64,000 nucleotides of DNA, from NCBI RefSeq assembly GCF_023703325.1, contig NZ_JAMQGM010000043.1:39002-103001 (forward strand), in the 5' to 3' direction. Position numbers and translations under genes: made by a program. Of the stretch, positions 9,726 through 18,503 are shown in pieces (the stretch's first letter is position 1; every line of letters begins with the position of its first letter). Below the pieces are notes generated by a model. It made no database searches, had not been told where the DNA came from, and worked only from the letters and a program-made list of their open reading frames with translations. This stretch comes from Streptomyces meridianus (GTDB lineage Bacteria > Actinomycetota > Actinomycetes > Streptomycetales > Streptomycetaceae).

Positions 9726-9783
9726 GGGGACGTCCCGTGGTTCCGACGCATGCTTCCCGGGCCGAGAGTGAGGAGGGCCGGCG

Positions 9784-10668
9784 ATGACCAGTCCGGCGGA
9801 ACGTCTGGTTGATCTGCTCGACCTGGAGCGGATCGAGGAGAACATCTTCCGGGGGCGCAGCCCGGACGAGTCCCTGCAGCGCGTCTTCGGAGGCCAGGTC
9901 GCCGGCCAGGCTCTGGTGGCGGCCGGACGGACGACGGACGGGAAACGGCCCGTGCATTCGCTGCACGCGTACTTCCTGCGGCCGGGACGCCCCGGCGTAC
10001 CGATCGTCTACCAGGTGGAACGGGTGCGCGACGGCCGGTCCTTCACGACCCGCCGGGTGGTCGCGGTGCAGCAGGGCCGGACCATCTTCAACCTGACGGC
10101 CTCCTTCCATCGGCCCGAGCCGGGCATCGAGCAGCAGCTGCCGATGCCGTCGGTGCCGGGCCCGGAGGGCCTGCCCCGGCTGGTCGACGAGATCCGCGAC
10201 CATCTCGGGGTCCTGCCCGAGGCCCTCGAGCGCATGGCCCGGCGTCAGGCCTTCGACATCCGTTACGTGGAGCGGCTCCGCTGGACGAAGGAGCAGGTCG
10301 AGGCCGCGCAGCCACGCAGCGCTGTGTGGATGCGGGCGATGGGGACACTCGGGGACGACCCCCTGGTGCACACCTGCGCACTCACCTACGCCAGCGACAT
10401 GATGCTGCTCGACGCGGTACGCGTACCCATCGAACCCCTGTGGGGGTCCCGGGGGTTCGACATCGCCTCGCTCGACCATGCGATGTGGTTCCACCGTGCG
10501 TTCCGGGCGGACGAGTGGTTCCTGTACCAGCAGGAGTCGCCCATTGCGACGGGGGCTCGAGGACTGGCGCGGGGTCAGATCTTCGACCGCGAGGGAAGGC
10601 TGCTGGTGTCGGTGATGCAGGAGGGGCTCTTCCGCCCGCATGCCGGGTCCACCCCGGAAAACGGCTGA
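9784..10668 (+). CDS. tesB: Acyl-CoA thioesterase II (double-hotdog)
   Basis: A 294-residue TesB-type enzyme that hydrolyses medium and long acyl-CoA to free acid plus CoA in the cytoplasm. The N-terminal hotdog begins LVDLLDLERIEENIFRG and contains the conserved FGGQVAGQALVAA. The second hotdog has the typical LTYASDMMLLDA with its catalytic aspartate, then SLDHAMWFHR and LYQQESPIATGARGLARGQIF. Length and motif order match the family. A strong GAGGAGGG site precedes the ATG. It ends 32 nt from a convergent gene. Confidence 0.93.
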   Translation: MTSPAERLVDLLDLERIEENIFRGRSPDESLQRVFGGQVAGQALVAAGRTTDGKRPVHSLHAYFLRPGRPGVPIVYQVERVRDGRSFTTRRVVAVQQGRTIFNLTASFHRPEPGIEQQLPMPSVPGPEGLPRLVDEIRDHLGVLPEALERMARRQAFDIRYVERLRWTKEQVEAAQPRSAVWMRAMGTLGDDPLVHTCALTYASDMMLLDAVRVPIEPLWGSRGFDIASLDHAMWFHRAFRADEWFLYQQESPIATGARGLARGQIFDREGRLLVSVMQEGLFRPHAGSTPENG

Positions 10669-10700
10669 CGCAGCCGTCGACCGGCCCGGGCCCTGCGCGG

Positions 10701-11576
10701 TCATCGCCGCCGCCCGGCCGGGCCGGCTGTGGCGGCCGGCCTTCGCGAAGCCCGCCTCCGGCCGGCGCCGGGTGTCTCGAGCCAGGGCGCCGGACGGGAC
10801 TCCCTCGCATCGTCCAGGCAGAGCCCGAGACTGATCCGGTGCCAGAGCAGCTCATCCGGATCGTCGGCCCTGATCACCTGCTCGATCATCCGCCGCGACG
10901 CCGGGACACGGGCACCCACGTCGATCAGGGCGGGCCGCAGCCGGCGCAGATGGGCCCGCTCGCCCGGGTCCTCGACGACCTGGGCGAGTTCGTCCCCGCC
11001 GAGCACGGCTGCCGACACCGCCGCGCGTTCCCAGGGGTCGTCCGTCTGGCGCACGAGCTGGCCCATGCGGCGGCTCCGCCAGTTCCTGGCACGCCAGTCC
11101 TCCCCCGCCTCCAGCATCCCGCGCATCGCACGGGGGGTCCGTCCCGTGAGCAACTGCGGGTGGCACTCGGCGAACCTCTTCAGCTCGACCGCCCGGTAGA
11201 CCCAGACAACGGCCCGGTACCGGTTGACTGAGAACCTCACGGGACTGAAACAGCCCACCCGGGCGAGCCGGGCGAAGCGGGCGGGGCCGGTACCCATCAG
11301 TGCCGCCCCCTGGGCCGTCCCCACCACCCGCAGCCGTTCGGTCAGGGATCCGGGGAAGCCCTCGGCCGCGCGCAACCGCTCGATCTCCTCGACCGGCACT
11401 CTCCGGCCGCGCCCCGACGGCACGGTGCGGATCTCCTCCAGCAGCACAGCGAGGTCGAGTTGCCCCCGCTTCAGTCCCAGTTCACCCGCAGCGCTCATCA
11501 GCGACACCGACGGGTCGCCGCCGGCCACCGCACTGCGCACCCTCATCTCCACCGCCATGACACCGATCCCCTCCAC
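10701..11576 (-). CDS. Uncharacterised Streptomyces-type protein (helix-rich)
   Basis: A 291-residue soluble protein with no catalytic motif I can identify. The N terminus (MSAAGELGLKRGQLDLAVLLEEIRTV) looks like a helical, HTH-like segment in which a residue pair, RR, follows a glycine-rich linker. The middle is rich in Arg and Leu, and the C-terminal 35 residues are low-complexity Arg/Pro/Ala and may be disordered. It resembles conserved Streptomyces hypotheticals that I recall as DUF6397, but that label is not certain. A start six codons later (MAVEMRVR) is possible. It shares its strand with the roadblock protein 106 nt upstream. Codon usage is normal for the region, so it is likely a real gene. 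Confidence 0.6.
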   Translation of the reverse strand: MEGIGVMAVEMRVRSAVAGGDPSVSLMSAAGELGLKRGQLDLAVLLEEIRTVPSGRGRRVPVEEIERLRAAEGFPGSLTERLRVVGTAQGAALMGTGPARFARLARVGCFSPVRFSVNRYRAVVWVYRAVELKRFAECHPQLLTGRTPRAMRGMLEAGEDWRARNWRSRRMGQLVRQTDDPWERAAVSAAVLGGDELAQVVEDPGERAHLRRLRPALIDVGARVPASRRMIEQVIRADDPDELLWHRISLGLCLDDARESRPAPWLETPGAGRRRASRRPAATAGPAGRRR

Positions 11577-11682
11577 AACCGTACGATCACTTTCCGTGAC
11601 GACGATAACGGGGGCAGGCGTCAGCCGGCCGAGCCTGTGGACAACTTGGACGGCTGCTCCGCGCGGGCAGCGGACGGGCCGT

Positions 11683-12096
11683 TCAGGCCCCGGGAGCGCC
11701 GGATTCCTGACCCCGGCGCGCCTGGACCGCGAGGTGGTCGCCCACCCGGTTGACGAGCAGCGTCATCTCATAGGCGACCTGGCCGACGTCCGCCTCCGCA
11801 TGCGTGAGCAGACACAGGCAACTGCCCTCACCGGCAGCCGACACGAGCAGCAGCGCACCTTCGAATTCGATCACGGTCTGCCGCACGCGTCCGGCGTCGA
11901 AGTGGCGTCCGGTGCCACCCGCCAGACTGTGCAGTCCCGAGGAAACGGCGGCGAGGTGTTCCGCGTCCTCGCGGGCGAGTTCGGAGTCGGACGCGGTGAC
12001 CAGTCCGTCGTCGGACAGGAGCAGTGCGTGCCGGATGTACGAGTCCCGCTTCGTCAGGTCGTCGAGCAGCCAGCCGAGTCCCTTGCCGAGCCCCAT
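11683..12096 (-). CDS. Roadblock/LC7 domain protein
   Basis: A 137-residue single-domain protein. GLGWLLDDLTKRDSYIRHALLLSDDGLVTASDSEL, read in pieces, gives the first helix and strand of a roadblock fold, followed by the helix ending in LHSLAGG. TVIEFEGALLLVSAAGEGSCLCLLT forms the later strands. In Streptomyces such proteins are usually the second member (CvnB) of conservons that couple a membrane kinase to a small GTPase. Here no kinase, DUF742 or GTPase gene flanks it, so it is an orphan copy. A signalling role is inferred from the family only. Confidence 0.8.
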   Translation of the reverse strand: MGLGKGLGWLLDDLTKRDSYIRHALLLSDDGLVTASDSELAREDAEHLAAVSSGLHSLAGGTGRHFDAGRVRQTVIEFEGALLLVSAAGEGSCLCLLTHAEADVGQVAYEMTLLVNRVGDHLAVQARRGQESGAPGA

Positions 12097-12450
12097 TCAG
12101 CCTCCCCGTTCGGCGATTTCCCGCAGCTCACCCCAGCGTGTCCCACACGGACCCCTGGGGCAACCCGCCTCTCCCGGCCAGTGGCTCGCGAACGGTCTTG
12201 CGGAGGCAACGTTCCGGCCGGGCACAGGAACGTCTCGTGCGGCTTGCCGACCCTGCGCCGGTCTTTCCCTGGGCCGAGGGGACATCCCCGATCGCCGGAC
12301 GGGACCCGCCGCCGAACACCCCGACTGGGGTGTTTCACAGTGGAATCGGCTGCCGGACACCCAGCAGCCCGTTCCACCCGACCGGGAAGGCTCGACTACG
12401 CGGCGGCCACTGGCTAGTGTTCCCGCACAACTGATCGATGGGGAGGGGCC
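12097..12450. other. Intergenic region between divergent genes
   Basis: This 354-bp gap separates the leftward roadblock gene from a rightward hypothetical gene. It holds an 8-bp inverted repeat, AACACCCC / GGGGTGTT with a 4-nt loop, at 12315-12334, which could be an operator. A promoter-like pair lies at 12392-12420. No coding frame with Streptomyces-like composition was recognised. Confidence 0.4.
12392..12420 (+). promoter_or_regulatory. Possible promoter for the downstream hypothetical gene
   Basis: TCGACT and TAGTGT are separated by 17 bp and lie 31 bp before the GTG start at 12451. Spacing fits a HrdB-type promoter; the -35 box is only a partial match. Confidence 0.35.
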
Positions 12451-13248
12451 GTGACCTCGACTGATAACGCCGAACGCACCGACGATGCACTCTTCGTACT
12501 GACAGCGGTGCTGCTGACTCCGGCGCAGTTCCCGAGCGTGCTCGGCGACGACTATCCGGAAGCATGCTCGGCGCTGGGCCTGGAGCCCTACGCCGAGGGA
12601 TACGGCCTGGTCCTGGGGCAGGACGGCGAGGGCGCACGATGGACCGTCGTGATCGAGGACGTGACACTCGTCGCCTGCGCCCTGGCCGCCTGGGACTGCG
12701 GCATGGAGTACGACCTGTCGCCGGACGAGCGCAGCGTGGTGGACGCCCTTCCCGGTTGGCCGCTCGCGCTGGCCGTGGCGACGCCCGGCATTCCGGATCC
12801 GCATGATCCCCGGCCCGAGCCGGGCGGCGAGAACCGTCCGCCGCTCACCCCGCCGGACGCGGAGACCTGGGGTTCCGCGCAGCGGCGTCTGGGCGCCGAC
12901 GAGATCGCCCTGCAGTGGGCGGTATGGCGCGAACAGGTGGACAACGAGGTCGAGTTCGTCGAGTCCGGGCAGCAGCCGAACCCGAGCATCAGCCGGGTTC
13001 TCGAGGATGCCCGCGGCTACCTGGAGTCTCCCCCTCCGCCCGGCCGCATCCGCTCGGCGTTCGCCTCCGGAGGTGCGCGCACGCTGCGCGTCGACGGCCC
13101 GGGGTGGAGCATGGTCGCCCGCACCGACGACATCGCGTTCGTGCTGCTGGACGACGAGCCGGGCGAGGTGCTGACCGTGGGGCGCGGCCCGGAGCTGCCC
13201 AAACTGCTGGAGTCCCTCGACGAACTGGCGGTCCGTCCGGCTGCCTGA
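12451..13248 (+). CDS. Hypothetical acidic protein
   Basis: A 265-residue soluble, acidic protein with no recognised domain. It starts with GTG after a clear GGGGAGGGGCC site. The N-terminal 110 residues contain ALFVLTAVLLTPAQFPSVLGDDYP and a strand-rich stretch (WTVVIEDVTLVACALAAWDCGMEY in pieces). A proline-rich linker follows, then a second domain ending in LRVDGPGWSMVARTDDIAFVLLDDEP, which looks like a small beta sheet. No signal peptide or membrane segment is seen. It is divergent from the roadblock gene and upstream of a secreted esterase. Function unknown. Confidence 0.7.
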   Translation: MTSTDNAERTDDALFVLTAVLLTPAQFPSVLGDDYPEACSALGLEPYAEGYGLVLGQDGEGARWTVVIEDVTLVACALAAWDCGMEYDLSPDERSVVDALPGWPLALAVATPGIPDPHDPRPEPGGENRPPLTPPDAETWGSAQRRLGADEIALQWAVWREQVDNEVEFVESGQQPNPSISRVLEDARGYLESPPPPGRIRSAFASGGARTLRVDGPGWSMVARTDDIAFVLLDDEPGEVLTVGRGPELPKLLESLDELAVRPAA

Positions 13249-13411
13249 ACACCTTTTCGACGGAGGGGAGTTGCCGTATGCGTGCCGGCGACACGGTGCA
13301 CGGTGCAGGCATGTGTGCGGCGCTCCCATGGCCGGCCGGACCGCGCAATCGGACAATGTGGTCGTACCAGGACCGCCTTGTCCGATTCGCGACCCCGGAG
13401 GACGACCGTTC

Positions 13412-14782
13412 ATGCGACTACGCCGGCAACTACCCCTTGCTGCCGCTCTTCTGATCGCTCTGACCGTGCCGGGCTCGGCCGCGGCGGACCCTCCCACTCC
13501 CCCGGCCGGTGAGCACTGCGCGGGCCGGCAGGTGCACGTCCCCCATGCGGCACACCAGCGTTCCGCATGCCTGGAGGATCTGACGACGGCGGGGCTCGCC
13601 GGCACGGAGTACACGGATCCTGCCGATCAGGCGGGGCTCGCGGCGAAGGGCACCATCCAGCCGCGGGGGGTGCCGGGGGTTCAGATCGACGGCTACTTCG
13701 CCGACACCTCCGGGTTCAACAAGACCCACGGCTGGAACCACGACGCCCAGTTCGTGATCCGCCTGCCCGACCACTGGAACGGCGGGCTGGTCGTCACCGG
13801 AGCGCCGGGCAACCGCAAGCAGTACTCCACGGACGCGCTGATCTCGGATCAGGTTCTGGCGCGGGGGTTCGCCTACGCGGCGACGGACAAGGGCAACAGC
13901 GGCCCCGACTTCTACCGGGACGGCGACCGGCCCGGTGACGCGATCGCCGAGTGGAACCGCCGTACGACCCAACTGACGCGGGCGGCGCGGGCCGCAGTGA
14001 CCCGCACGTACGGGCACGCGCCCCGCCGCACCTACATGACCGGAATCTCGAACGGCGGCTACCTGACCCGCTGGCAACTGGAGAACCACCCCGGGCTCTA
14101 CGACGGCGGCGTGGACTGGGAGGGCGCACTCTGGACCGCCGACGGTCCGAACCTGCTCACGTCGCTGCCGACGGCAGTGGCGCGTTCCCTGGGCAGGGCC
14201 TCGGACGACGACCTGGTCGCGGCGGGATTCGACCCGCGTTCGGACTTCCTGTGGCCCTATCACGAGAAGGCCTACTGGGGCGTGACCCAGAAGATCTACC
14301 GGGCGGAGCTCGACCCGTCGTACGACCGTGGCTGCCCGGGGGCATCCGCCGGCAGCTCGACGGAGGAGATCCTGGCCCCCTGCGCGTCGGACGCCGACTA
14401 CGACTACGCCTCCCGCCCGCGATCGGTGCACCGAGCGGTCGAACGCATCGCCCTCACGGGCAGGATCGGCAAGCCCATGATCACGCTGCACGGCGACCTG
14501 GACGCACTGCTGCCGAGGGCCGCCGACTCGGATGTCTACGACGACATGATCGCCGCCCGGAAACGCGACCACCTCCACCGCTACTACACGATCGAGGGAG
14601 GCACTCACGTCGACGGGCTGTACGACACCCGCCCGGACCGGTTGCGGCCGATCCTGCCCTGTTACCGCACGGCGTTCGACGCGCTCACCGGCTGGGTCGA
14701 ACGTGGCACCCCGCCACCGGCCGACCGTACGGTGCCCCGGCCCGCAGAGGGCGATCCGGTGAACTCCTGCCCGCTGCGCTGA
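13412..14782 (+). CDS. Secreted alpha/beta hydrolase, tannase/feruloyl-esterase or 3HB-oligomer-hydrolase-like
   Basis: A 456-residue exported esterase. The N terminus is a Sec signal peptide: MRLRRQ, then about 15 hydrophobic residues, with likely cleavage after GSAAA near residue 25. The nucleophile elbow GISNGGY fits GxSxG. MITLHGDLDALLPRAADSD carries the likely acid residue, and EGGTHVDGLYDTRPD the likely catalytic histidine. The fold resembles tannase/feruloyl esterases and 3-hydroxybutyrate oligomer hydrolases. The substrate is therefore an ester, outside the cell, but plant phenolic versus polyester cannot be decided. Start chosen for GGAGGACG upstream; several upstream frame extensions lack a signal peptide at the N terminus. 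Confidence 0.8.
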   Translation: MRLRRQLPLAAALLIALTVPGSAAADPPTPPAGEHCAGRQVHVPHAAHQRSACLEDLTTAGLAGTEYTDPADQAGLAAKGTIQPRGVPGVQIDGYFADTSGFNKTHGWNHDAQFVIRLPDHWNGGLVVTGAPGNRKQYSTDALISDQVLARGFAYAATDKGNSGPDFYRDGDRPGDAIAEWNRRTTQLTRAARAAVTRTYGHAPRRTYMTGISNGGYLTRWQLENHPGLYDGGVDWEGALWTADGPNLLTSLPTAVARSLGRASDDDLVAAGFDPRSDFLWPYHEKAYWGVTQKIYRAELDPSYDRGCPGASAGSSTEEILAPCASDADYDYASRPRSVHRAVERIALTGRIGKPMITLHGDLDALLPRAADSDVYDDMIAARKRDHLHRYYTIEGGTHVDGLYDTRPDRLRPILPCYRTAFDALTGWVERGTPPPADRTVPRPAEGDPVNSCPLR

Positions 14783-14793
14783 CGCCGCCGGCG

Positions 14794-15336
14794 TCAGACG
14801 CGTTCGAGGGGACGGTGCGGTTCGGCGGGCAACTCGACGGTGACCGGGTCACCGGGCCGCACCTCTCCCCCGTCCACGACGACGGCCATGACGCCCGCCT
14901 TGCGCCTCACGTCCCCCGCCTCGTCCCGGTGCACGACCTCCTTCAGCAGGCCCTTCCGGAAACCGTCGATCTGCGCACAGGGGTTGCGCAGCCCGGTGAC
15001 CTCGACCACGGCCTCGGCGCCGAGGCGCAGCCGGGTTCCGGTCGGCAGGCCGAGCAGATCGAGGCCGGTCGTTGTCACGTTCTCGCCGAGCTGGCCGGGC
15101 GCGACGGCGTAGCCCTTGACCCGGACCTCCTCCAGGAGCTCCGTGGCGATCAGATGGACCTGCCGCAGATTGGGCTGTGCCGGGTCCTGCCGCACCCGCG
15201 AGAGGTGCTGCACCGTCACGCCCAGGTGCGCGTCGCCCTCCACGCCGAGCCCGGCGAGCAGCCGGATGGACGGCCTGGTCTGCTTGCTGAAGCCGTGCTC
15301 GCCGCTGCGGCTGACCGCCGTCACGCTGCCGTGCAT
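14794..15336 (-). CDS. MOSC domain protein
   Basis: A 180-residue single MOSC domain. Key pieces are the N-terminal GLGVEGDAHLGVTVQHLSRV, the strand LRQVHLIATELLEE, the motif PGQLGENVTTTGLDLLGLPTGTRLRLG and the conserved cysteine in LRNPCAQIDGF. MOSC domains move sulfur to molybdenum cofactor or substrates through this cysteine. Stand-alone forms resemble YiiM and may reduce N-hydroxylated compounds. It is convergent with the esterase gene, the two stop codons being only 11 nt apart. A small membrane protein gene lies 37 nt upstream on the same strand and may be co-transcribed. Confidence 0.88.
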   Translation of the reverse strand: MHGSVTAVSRSGEHGFSKQTRPSIRLLAGLGVEGDAHLGVTVQHLSRVRQDPAQPNLRQVHLIATELLEEVRVKGYAVAPGQLGENVTTTGLDLLGLPTGTRLRLGAEAVVEVTGLRNPCAQIDGFRKGLLKEVVHRDEAGDVRRKAGVMAVVVDGGEVRPGDPVTVELPAEPHRPLERV

Positions 15337-15373
15337 GCGTCGTCCCCCGTCACCGGCCCCGGGCCGGACCGTC

Positions 15374-15556
15374 TCAGCGGCCGATCTGCTTGCGGCCGGT
15401 CCTGCGCAGCCTACGGCGCTGCGAGGGGTCGAGCAGCAGATATGCGGCAGCCGGGACGCCCACCATCACGAGCAGACCCCACCAGAAACCGAGCGTCGCC
15501 ATGAGGATCACTCCCAGTGCCACACCCGCGACAGCGACCTTCGTCCCGTTCGACAT
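15374..15556 (-). CDS. Small membrane protein (60 aa)
   Basis: A 60-residue protein beginning MSNGTKVAVAG. One or two closely spaced hydrophobic segments span roughly residues 6-42, followed by a basic tail RRRLRRTGRKQIGR that should stay in the cytoplasm. AAGGAGGCG lies 7 nt before the ATG, a very good ribosome site that decides this start. A longer in-frame extension to 16096 has xylA antisense composition and is rejected. No family is recognised. It lies directly upstream of the MOSC gene. Confidence 0.65.
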   Translation of the reverse strand: MSNGTKVAVAGVALGVILMATLGFWWGLLVMVGVPAAAYLLLDPSQRRRLRRTGRKQIGR

Positions 15557-15635
15557 CTCCGACGCCTCCTTCGCGGCATGCGCCGCTTCTGCCCTGTGAA
15601 CGGGCGGCCCCGTCGCACAGTTCCTGAGCCGCCGC

Positions 15636-15667
15636 CGCACCCCGCCGACGCCGCACCCCGCCGACGC
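15636..15667. repeat. Tandem direct repeat, two 16-bp units
   Basis: CGCACCCCGCCGACGC occurs twice in exact tandem, followed by a partial third copy (CGCACG). It sits between the small membrane protein gene and the xylA stop codon. No function is apparent. Confidence 0.8.
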
Positions 15668-15710
15668 CGCACGTCGCCCGTGCCGTCTTCGATGATGCCG
15701 CGCCGGGCGC

Positions 15711-16883
15711 TCAGCCGCGAGCGCCCAGCAGATGCTCCATGGCCAGCTGGTCGAGCTGCTCGAAGGCCATGCCGCGGGCGGCTGCGGCGTCCGGGTCGAA
15801 GTCCTCGAACGCGCTGCGGTCCGACAGCAGCGACGAGGCCGTCTCTCCCTCGGCCAGCGTGGGCCGTGCCAGCTCGTCGAGCCGGGACGCCCGCAGGGCC
15901 TCCTGCACGGCCGGATCCGACCGGAAGGCCAGGGCCCGCTGCTTGAGCAGCAGGTAGTTGCGCATACAGCCGGCGGCCGAGGTCCAGACTCCCTCGAGGT
16001 CCTCCGTGCGCGGCGGCTTGAAGTCGAAGTGCCGCGGGCCGTCGTAGCCGCCGCTCTCCAGGAGGTCGACGAGCCAGAAGGCGGAACGCAGGTCACCGGC
16101 GCCGAACCGCAGGTCCTGGTCGTACTTGATGCCCGTCTGGCCGTTCAGATCGATGTGGAACAGCTTGTCCGACCAGAGGGCCTGGGCGATGCCGTGGGGG
16201 AAGTTGAGCCCGGCCATCTGCTCGTGGCCGACCTCGGGGTTCACCCCGAACAGCTCGGGACGCTCCAGGCGGCCGATGAAGGCGAGGGCGTGGCCGACGG
16301 TGGGCAGCAGGATGTCGCCGCGCGGCTCGTTCGGCTTGGGCTCGATGGCGAAGCGCAGATCGTAGCCCTGCTCGGTGACGTGGTCGGCCAGCAGGTCGAA
16401 CGCTTCCTTCAGCCGGTCGAGGGCGGCCCGTACGTCCTTCGCCGCCCCGGACTCCGCGCCCTCACGGCCGCCCCAGGCGACGTAGGTCCGTGCCCCCAGC
16501 CGGGCGGCGAGGTCGATGTTGCGCATCGTCTTGCGCAGGGCGTAGCGGCGCACGTCCCGGTCGTTGGCCGTGAAGGCGCCGTCCTTGAACACGGGGTGGG
16601 TGAAGAGGTTGGTGGTGGCCATCGGCACGACGAGGCCGGTGGCGTCGAGCGCCGTGCGGAAACGGTCGACGCAGGCGTCCCGTTCGGTGTCGGAGGCGCC
16701 GAACGGGATGAGGTCGTCGTCGTGGAACGTCACGCCCCAGGCACCCAGATCCGCGAGACGGTGCACGGACTCCACCGGGTCGAGCGCGCGGCGGGTCGCG
16801 TCACCGAAGGGGTCGCGGCCCTGCCATCCGACGGTCCAGAGACCGAAGCTGAACTTGTCTCCGGGCGCGGGCTGGATGCTCAT
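15711..16883 (-). CDS. xylA: Xylose isomerase
   Basis: A 390-residue class I xylose isomerase, converting D-xylose to D-xylulose (and glucose to fructose) in the cytoplasm. Visible catalytic and metal-binding motifs are TFHDDDLIPF with the catalytic His near residue 54, VAWGGREGAE, AIEPKPNEPRGD (metal Glu near 181), VNPEVGHEQMAG (Glu/His), DLNGQ and HFDFKPPRTED. Length and sequence are typical of Streptomyces glucose isomerases. GAGGGAGAAGC precedes the ATG. It is divergent from xylB, with a ROK-type repressor gene just beyond, so xylose-dependent derepression is expected. Confidence 0.97.
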   Translation of the reverse strand: MSIQPAPGDKFSFGLWTVGWQGRDPFGDATRRALDPVESVHRLADLGAWGVTFHDDDLIPFGASDTERDACVDRFRTALDATGLVVPMATTNLFTHPVFKDGAFTANDRDVRRYALRKTMRNIDLAARLGARTYVAWGGREGAESGAAKDVRAALDRLKEAFDLLADHVTEQGYDLRFAIEPKPNEPRGDILLPTVGHALAFIGRLERPELFGVNPEVGHEQMAGLNFPHGIAQALWSDKLFHIDLNGQTGIKYDQDLRFGAGDLRSAFWLVDLLESGGYDGPRHFDFKPPRTEDLEGVWTSAAGCMRNYLLLKQRALAFRSDPAVQEALRASRLDELARPTLAEGETASSLLSDRSAFEDFDPDAAAARGMAFEQLDQLAMEHLLGARG

Positions 16884-16969
16884 GCTTCTCCCTCGGCTAT
16901 TTCGTCATGGCCGTTGACAAATTAGTATGCCGAGGCAGTGGAAGGAAACCCGGTGGGAGGAATCGCACG
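16884..16969. promoter_or_regulatory. Divergent xylA/xylB control region with inverted repeat
   Basis: An unusually AT-rich patch for this DNA. TTCGTCA (16901-16907) and TGACAA (16915-16920) form an imperfect inverted repeat, and TTGACA at 16914-16919 resembles a -35 box facing xylB. This is the expected site for the ROK repressor encoded after xylB. The exact operator is inferred. Confidence 0.5.
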
Positions 16970-18406
16970 ATGCCGCACGCTGCAGGACCGCTGGTGGTGG
17001 GCGTCGACAGCTCGACGCAGTCGGCCACCGCGCTGGTCGTCGACGCCGGGACCGGAGAAGTCGTGGCACGCGGCCGGGCACCGCACCGGGTCAGTGACGG
17101 GCCCGGCCGGGAGAGCGATCCGGAGCAGTGGTGGGAGGCCCTGGCGGCGGCGCTCCGGCAGTGCGGACCCGCGGCGCGGGACGCAGTGGCCGTCTCGGTC
17201 GCCGGCCAGCAGCACGGACTGGTGACCCTGGACGGACGCGGGGCACCGGTGCGGCCCGCCCTGCTGTGGAACGACGTCCGCTCGGCGCCCCAGCGCGACC
17301 GGCTCCTCGGCCGGCTCGGCGGTGCGGCGGCCTGGGCCGAACGGGTCGGCAGCGTACCCGCCCCTGCCTTCACGGTGACGAAGTGGGCGTGGCTGGCCGA
17401 GCACGAGCCCGAGGCGGCCCGCGCCACCACCGGAGTGCGGCTGCCCCACGACTTCCTGACGGAACGGCTCACCGGCCGGGCCACGACCGACCGCGGCGAC
17501 GTCTCCGGCACCGGATGGTGGGCGACCGCGACCGGATCCTACGACGAGGAGATCCTGGGAATCGCCGGCCTCGACCGGGGCCTGCTGCCCGAGGTCCTGG
17601 AGCCGGGCGAGCCCGCGGGCGAGGTGCGGTCGGCGCTGCCCGGCCTGCCCCTGCGGCCCGGCGCCCTCGTCGCGGCGGGCACCGGGGACAACATGGCGGC
17701 AGCGCTGGGCCTCGGACTGCGGCCCGGGCGCCCTGTTCTCAGCCTGGGCACCTCCGGAACCGTCTATGCGGTCTCGCAGCAGCGTCCGGCCGATCCCACC
17801 GGCGCGGTCAACGGCTTCGCGGATGCGCGGGGCGACTGGCTGCCCCTCGCCTGCACGCTCAACTGCACGCTGGCGGTCGACCGGGTCGCCGCACTGCTGG
17901 GACGCGATCGCGAGGCCGTGGAGGCCGGCGGGTCGGTCGTCGCCCTCCCCTTCCTCGACGGTGAACGGACACCCGACCTGCCCGACGCGTCCGGATTGCT
18001 GACCGGCCTGCGCCACGACACCACCGCAGGGCAGATCCTGCAGGCCGCATACGACGGGGCGGTGCACACGCTGATGACCGCCCTGGAACGGGTTCTCGAC
18101 GCCGATGCCGACCCCGCCGGGCCGCTGCTGCTCATCGGCGGCGGTGCCCGCGGTCGCGCCTGGCGCGACACCGTGCTGCGCCTGTCCGGCCGCCCGGTGC
18201 TGGTGCCCGAGGCGCAGGATCTCGTCGCGCTGGGGGCCGCGGTCCAGGCAGCGGGGCTGCTGTCGGGCGAGGATCCCGCCACGGTCGCCCGGCGCTGGAG
18301 GACCGATCGTGGCCCGCAGTACGACGCCGTGGACCGCGACGAGGAGGCCGTGGAGCGCCTGACCACCGCCCTCGACCGGGCGAAGCCGCTGCTCGCGCCC
18401 CGATGA
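16970..18406 (+). CDS. xylB: Xylulokinase (FGGY family)
   Basis: A 478-residue FGGY carbohydrate kinase that phosphorylates D-xylulose to xylulose 5-phosphate for the pentose phosphate pathway. The N-terminal phosphate-1 motif is VVGVDSSTQSATALVVD. VSVAGQQHGLVTLD and PALLWNDVRS are typical xylulokinase segments, and TGDNMAAALGLG and LSLGTSGTVYAVS form the second ATPase lobe. LLLIGGGARGRAWRDTVLRLSGRPV is the adenosine motif. The start is fixed by GGTGGGAGG eight nt before the ATG. The gene is divergent from xylA and followed 97 nt later by the ROK regulator. Confidence 0.95.
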   Translation: MPHAAGPLVVGVDSSTQSATALVVDAGTGEVVARGRAPHRVSDGPGRESDPEQWWEALAAALRQCGPAARDAVAVSVAGQQHGLVTLDGRGAPVRPALLWNDVRSAPQRDRLLGRLGGAAAWAERVGSVPAPAFTVTKWAWLAEHEPEAARATTGVRLPHDFLTERLTGRATTDRGDVSGTGWWATATGSYDEEILGIAGLDRGLLPEVLEPGEPAGEVRSALPGLPLRPGALVAAGTGDNMAAALGLGLRPGRPVLSLGTSGTVYAVSQQRPADPTGAVNGFADARGDWLPLACTLNCTLAVDRVAALLGRDREAVEAGGSVVALPFLDGERTPDLPDASGLLTGLRHDTTAGQILQAAYDGAVHTLMTALERVLDADADPAGPLLLIGGGARGRAWRDTVLRLSGRPVLVPEAQDLVALGAAVQAAGLLSGEDPATVARRWRTDRGPQYDAVDRDEEAVERLTTALDRAKPLLAPR

Positions 18407-18503
18407 CCCGCCGGCGCGGCCGCCGGTGCGGGCGTCCACCTGGCGGTGCGTCGCGGCCGGCACTGGCCGTAGGGTCCCACCGACGAGACGAGAGGAGGCG
18501 GCC

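Noticed and set aside
6171..9845. Very long leftward open frame (over 1,200 codons) opposite the helicase and tesB
   Set aside because: It is antisense to genes with clear protein families. Such mirror frames arise from extreme third-position GC, and the translation is low-complexity His/Arg/Gly.
14780..14796. Palindrome TGACGCCG-C-CGGCGTCA spanning both stop codons of convergent genes
   Set aside because: A one-nucleotide loop cannot form a hairpin; it is probably a coincidence of two stop contexts.
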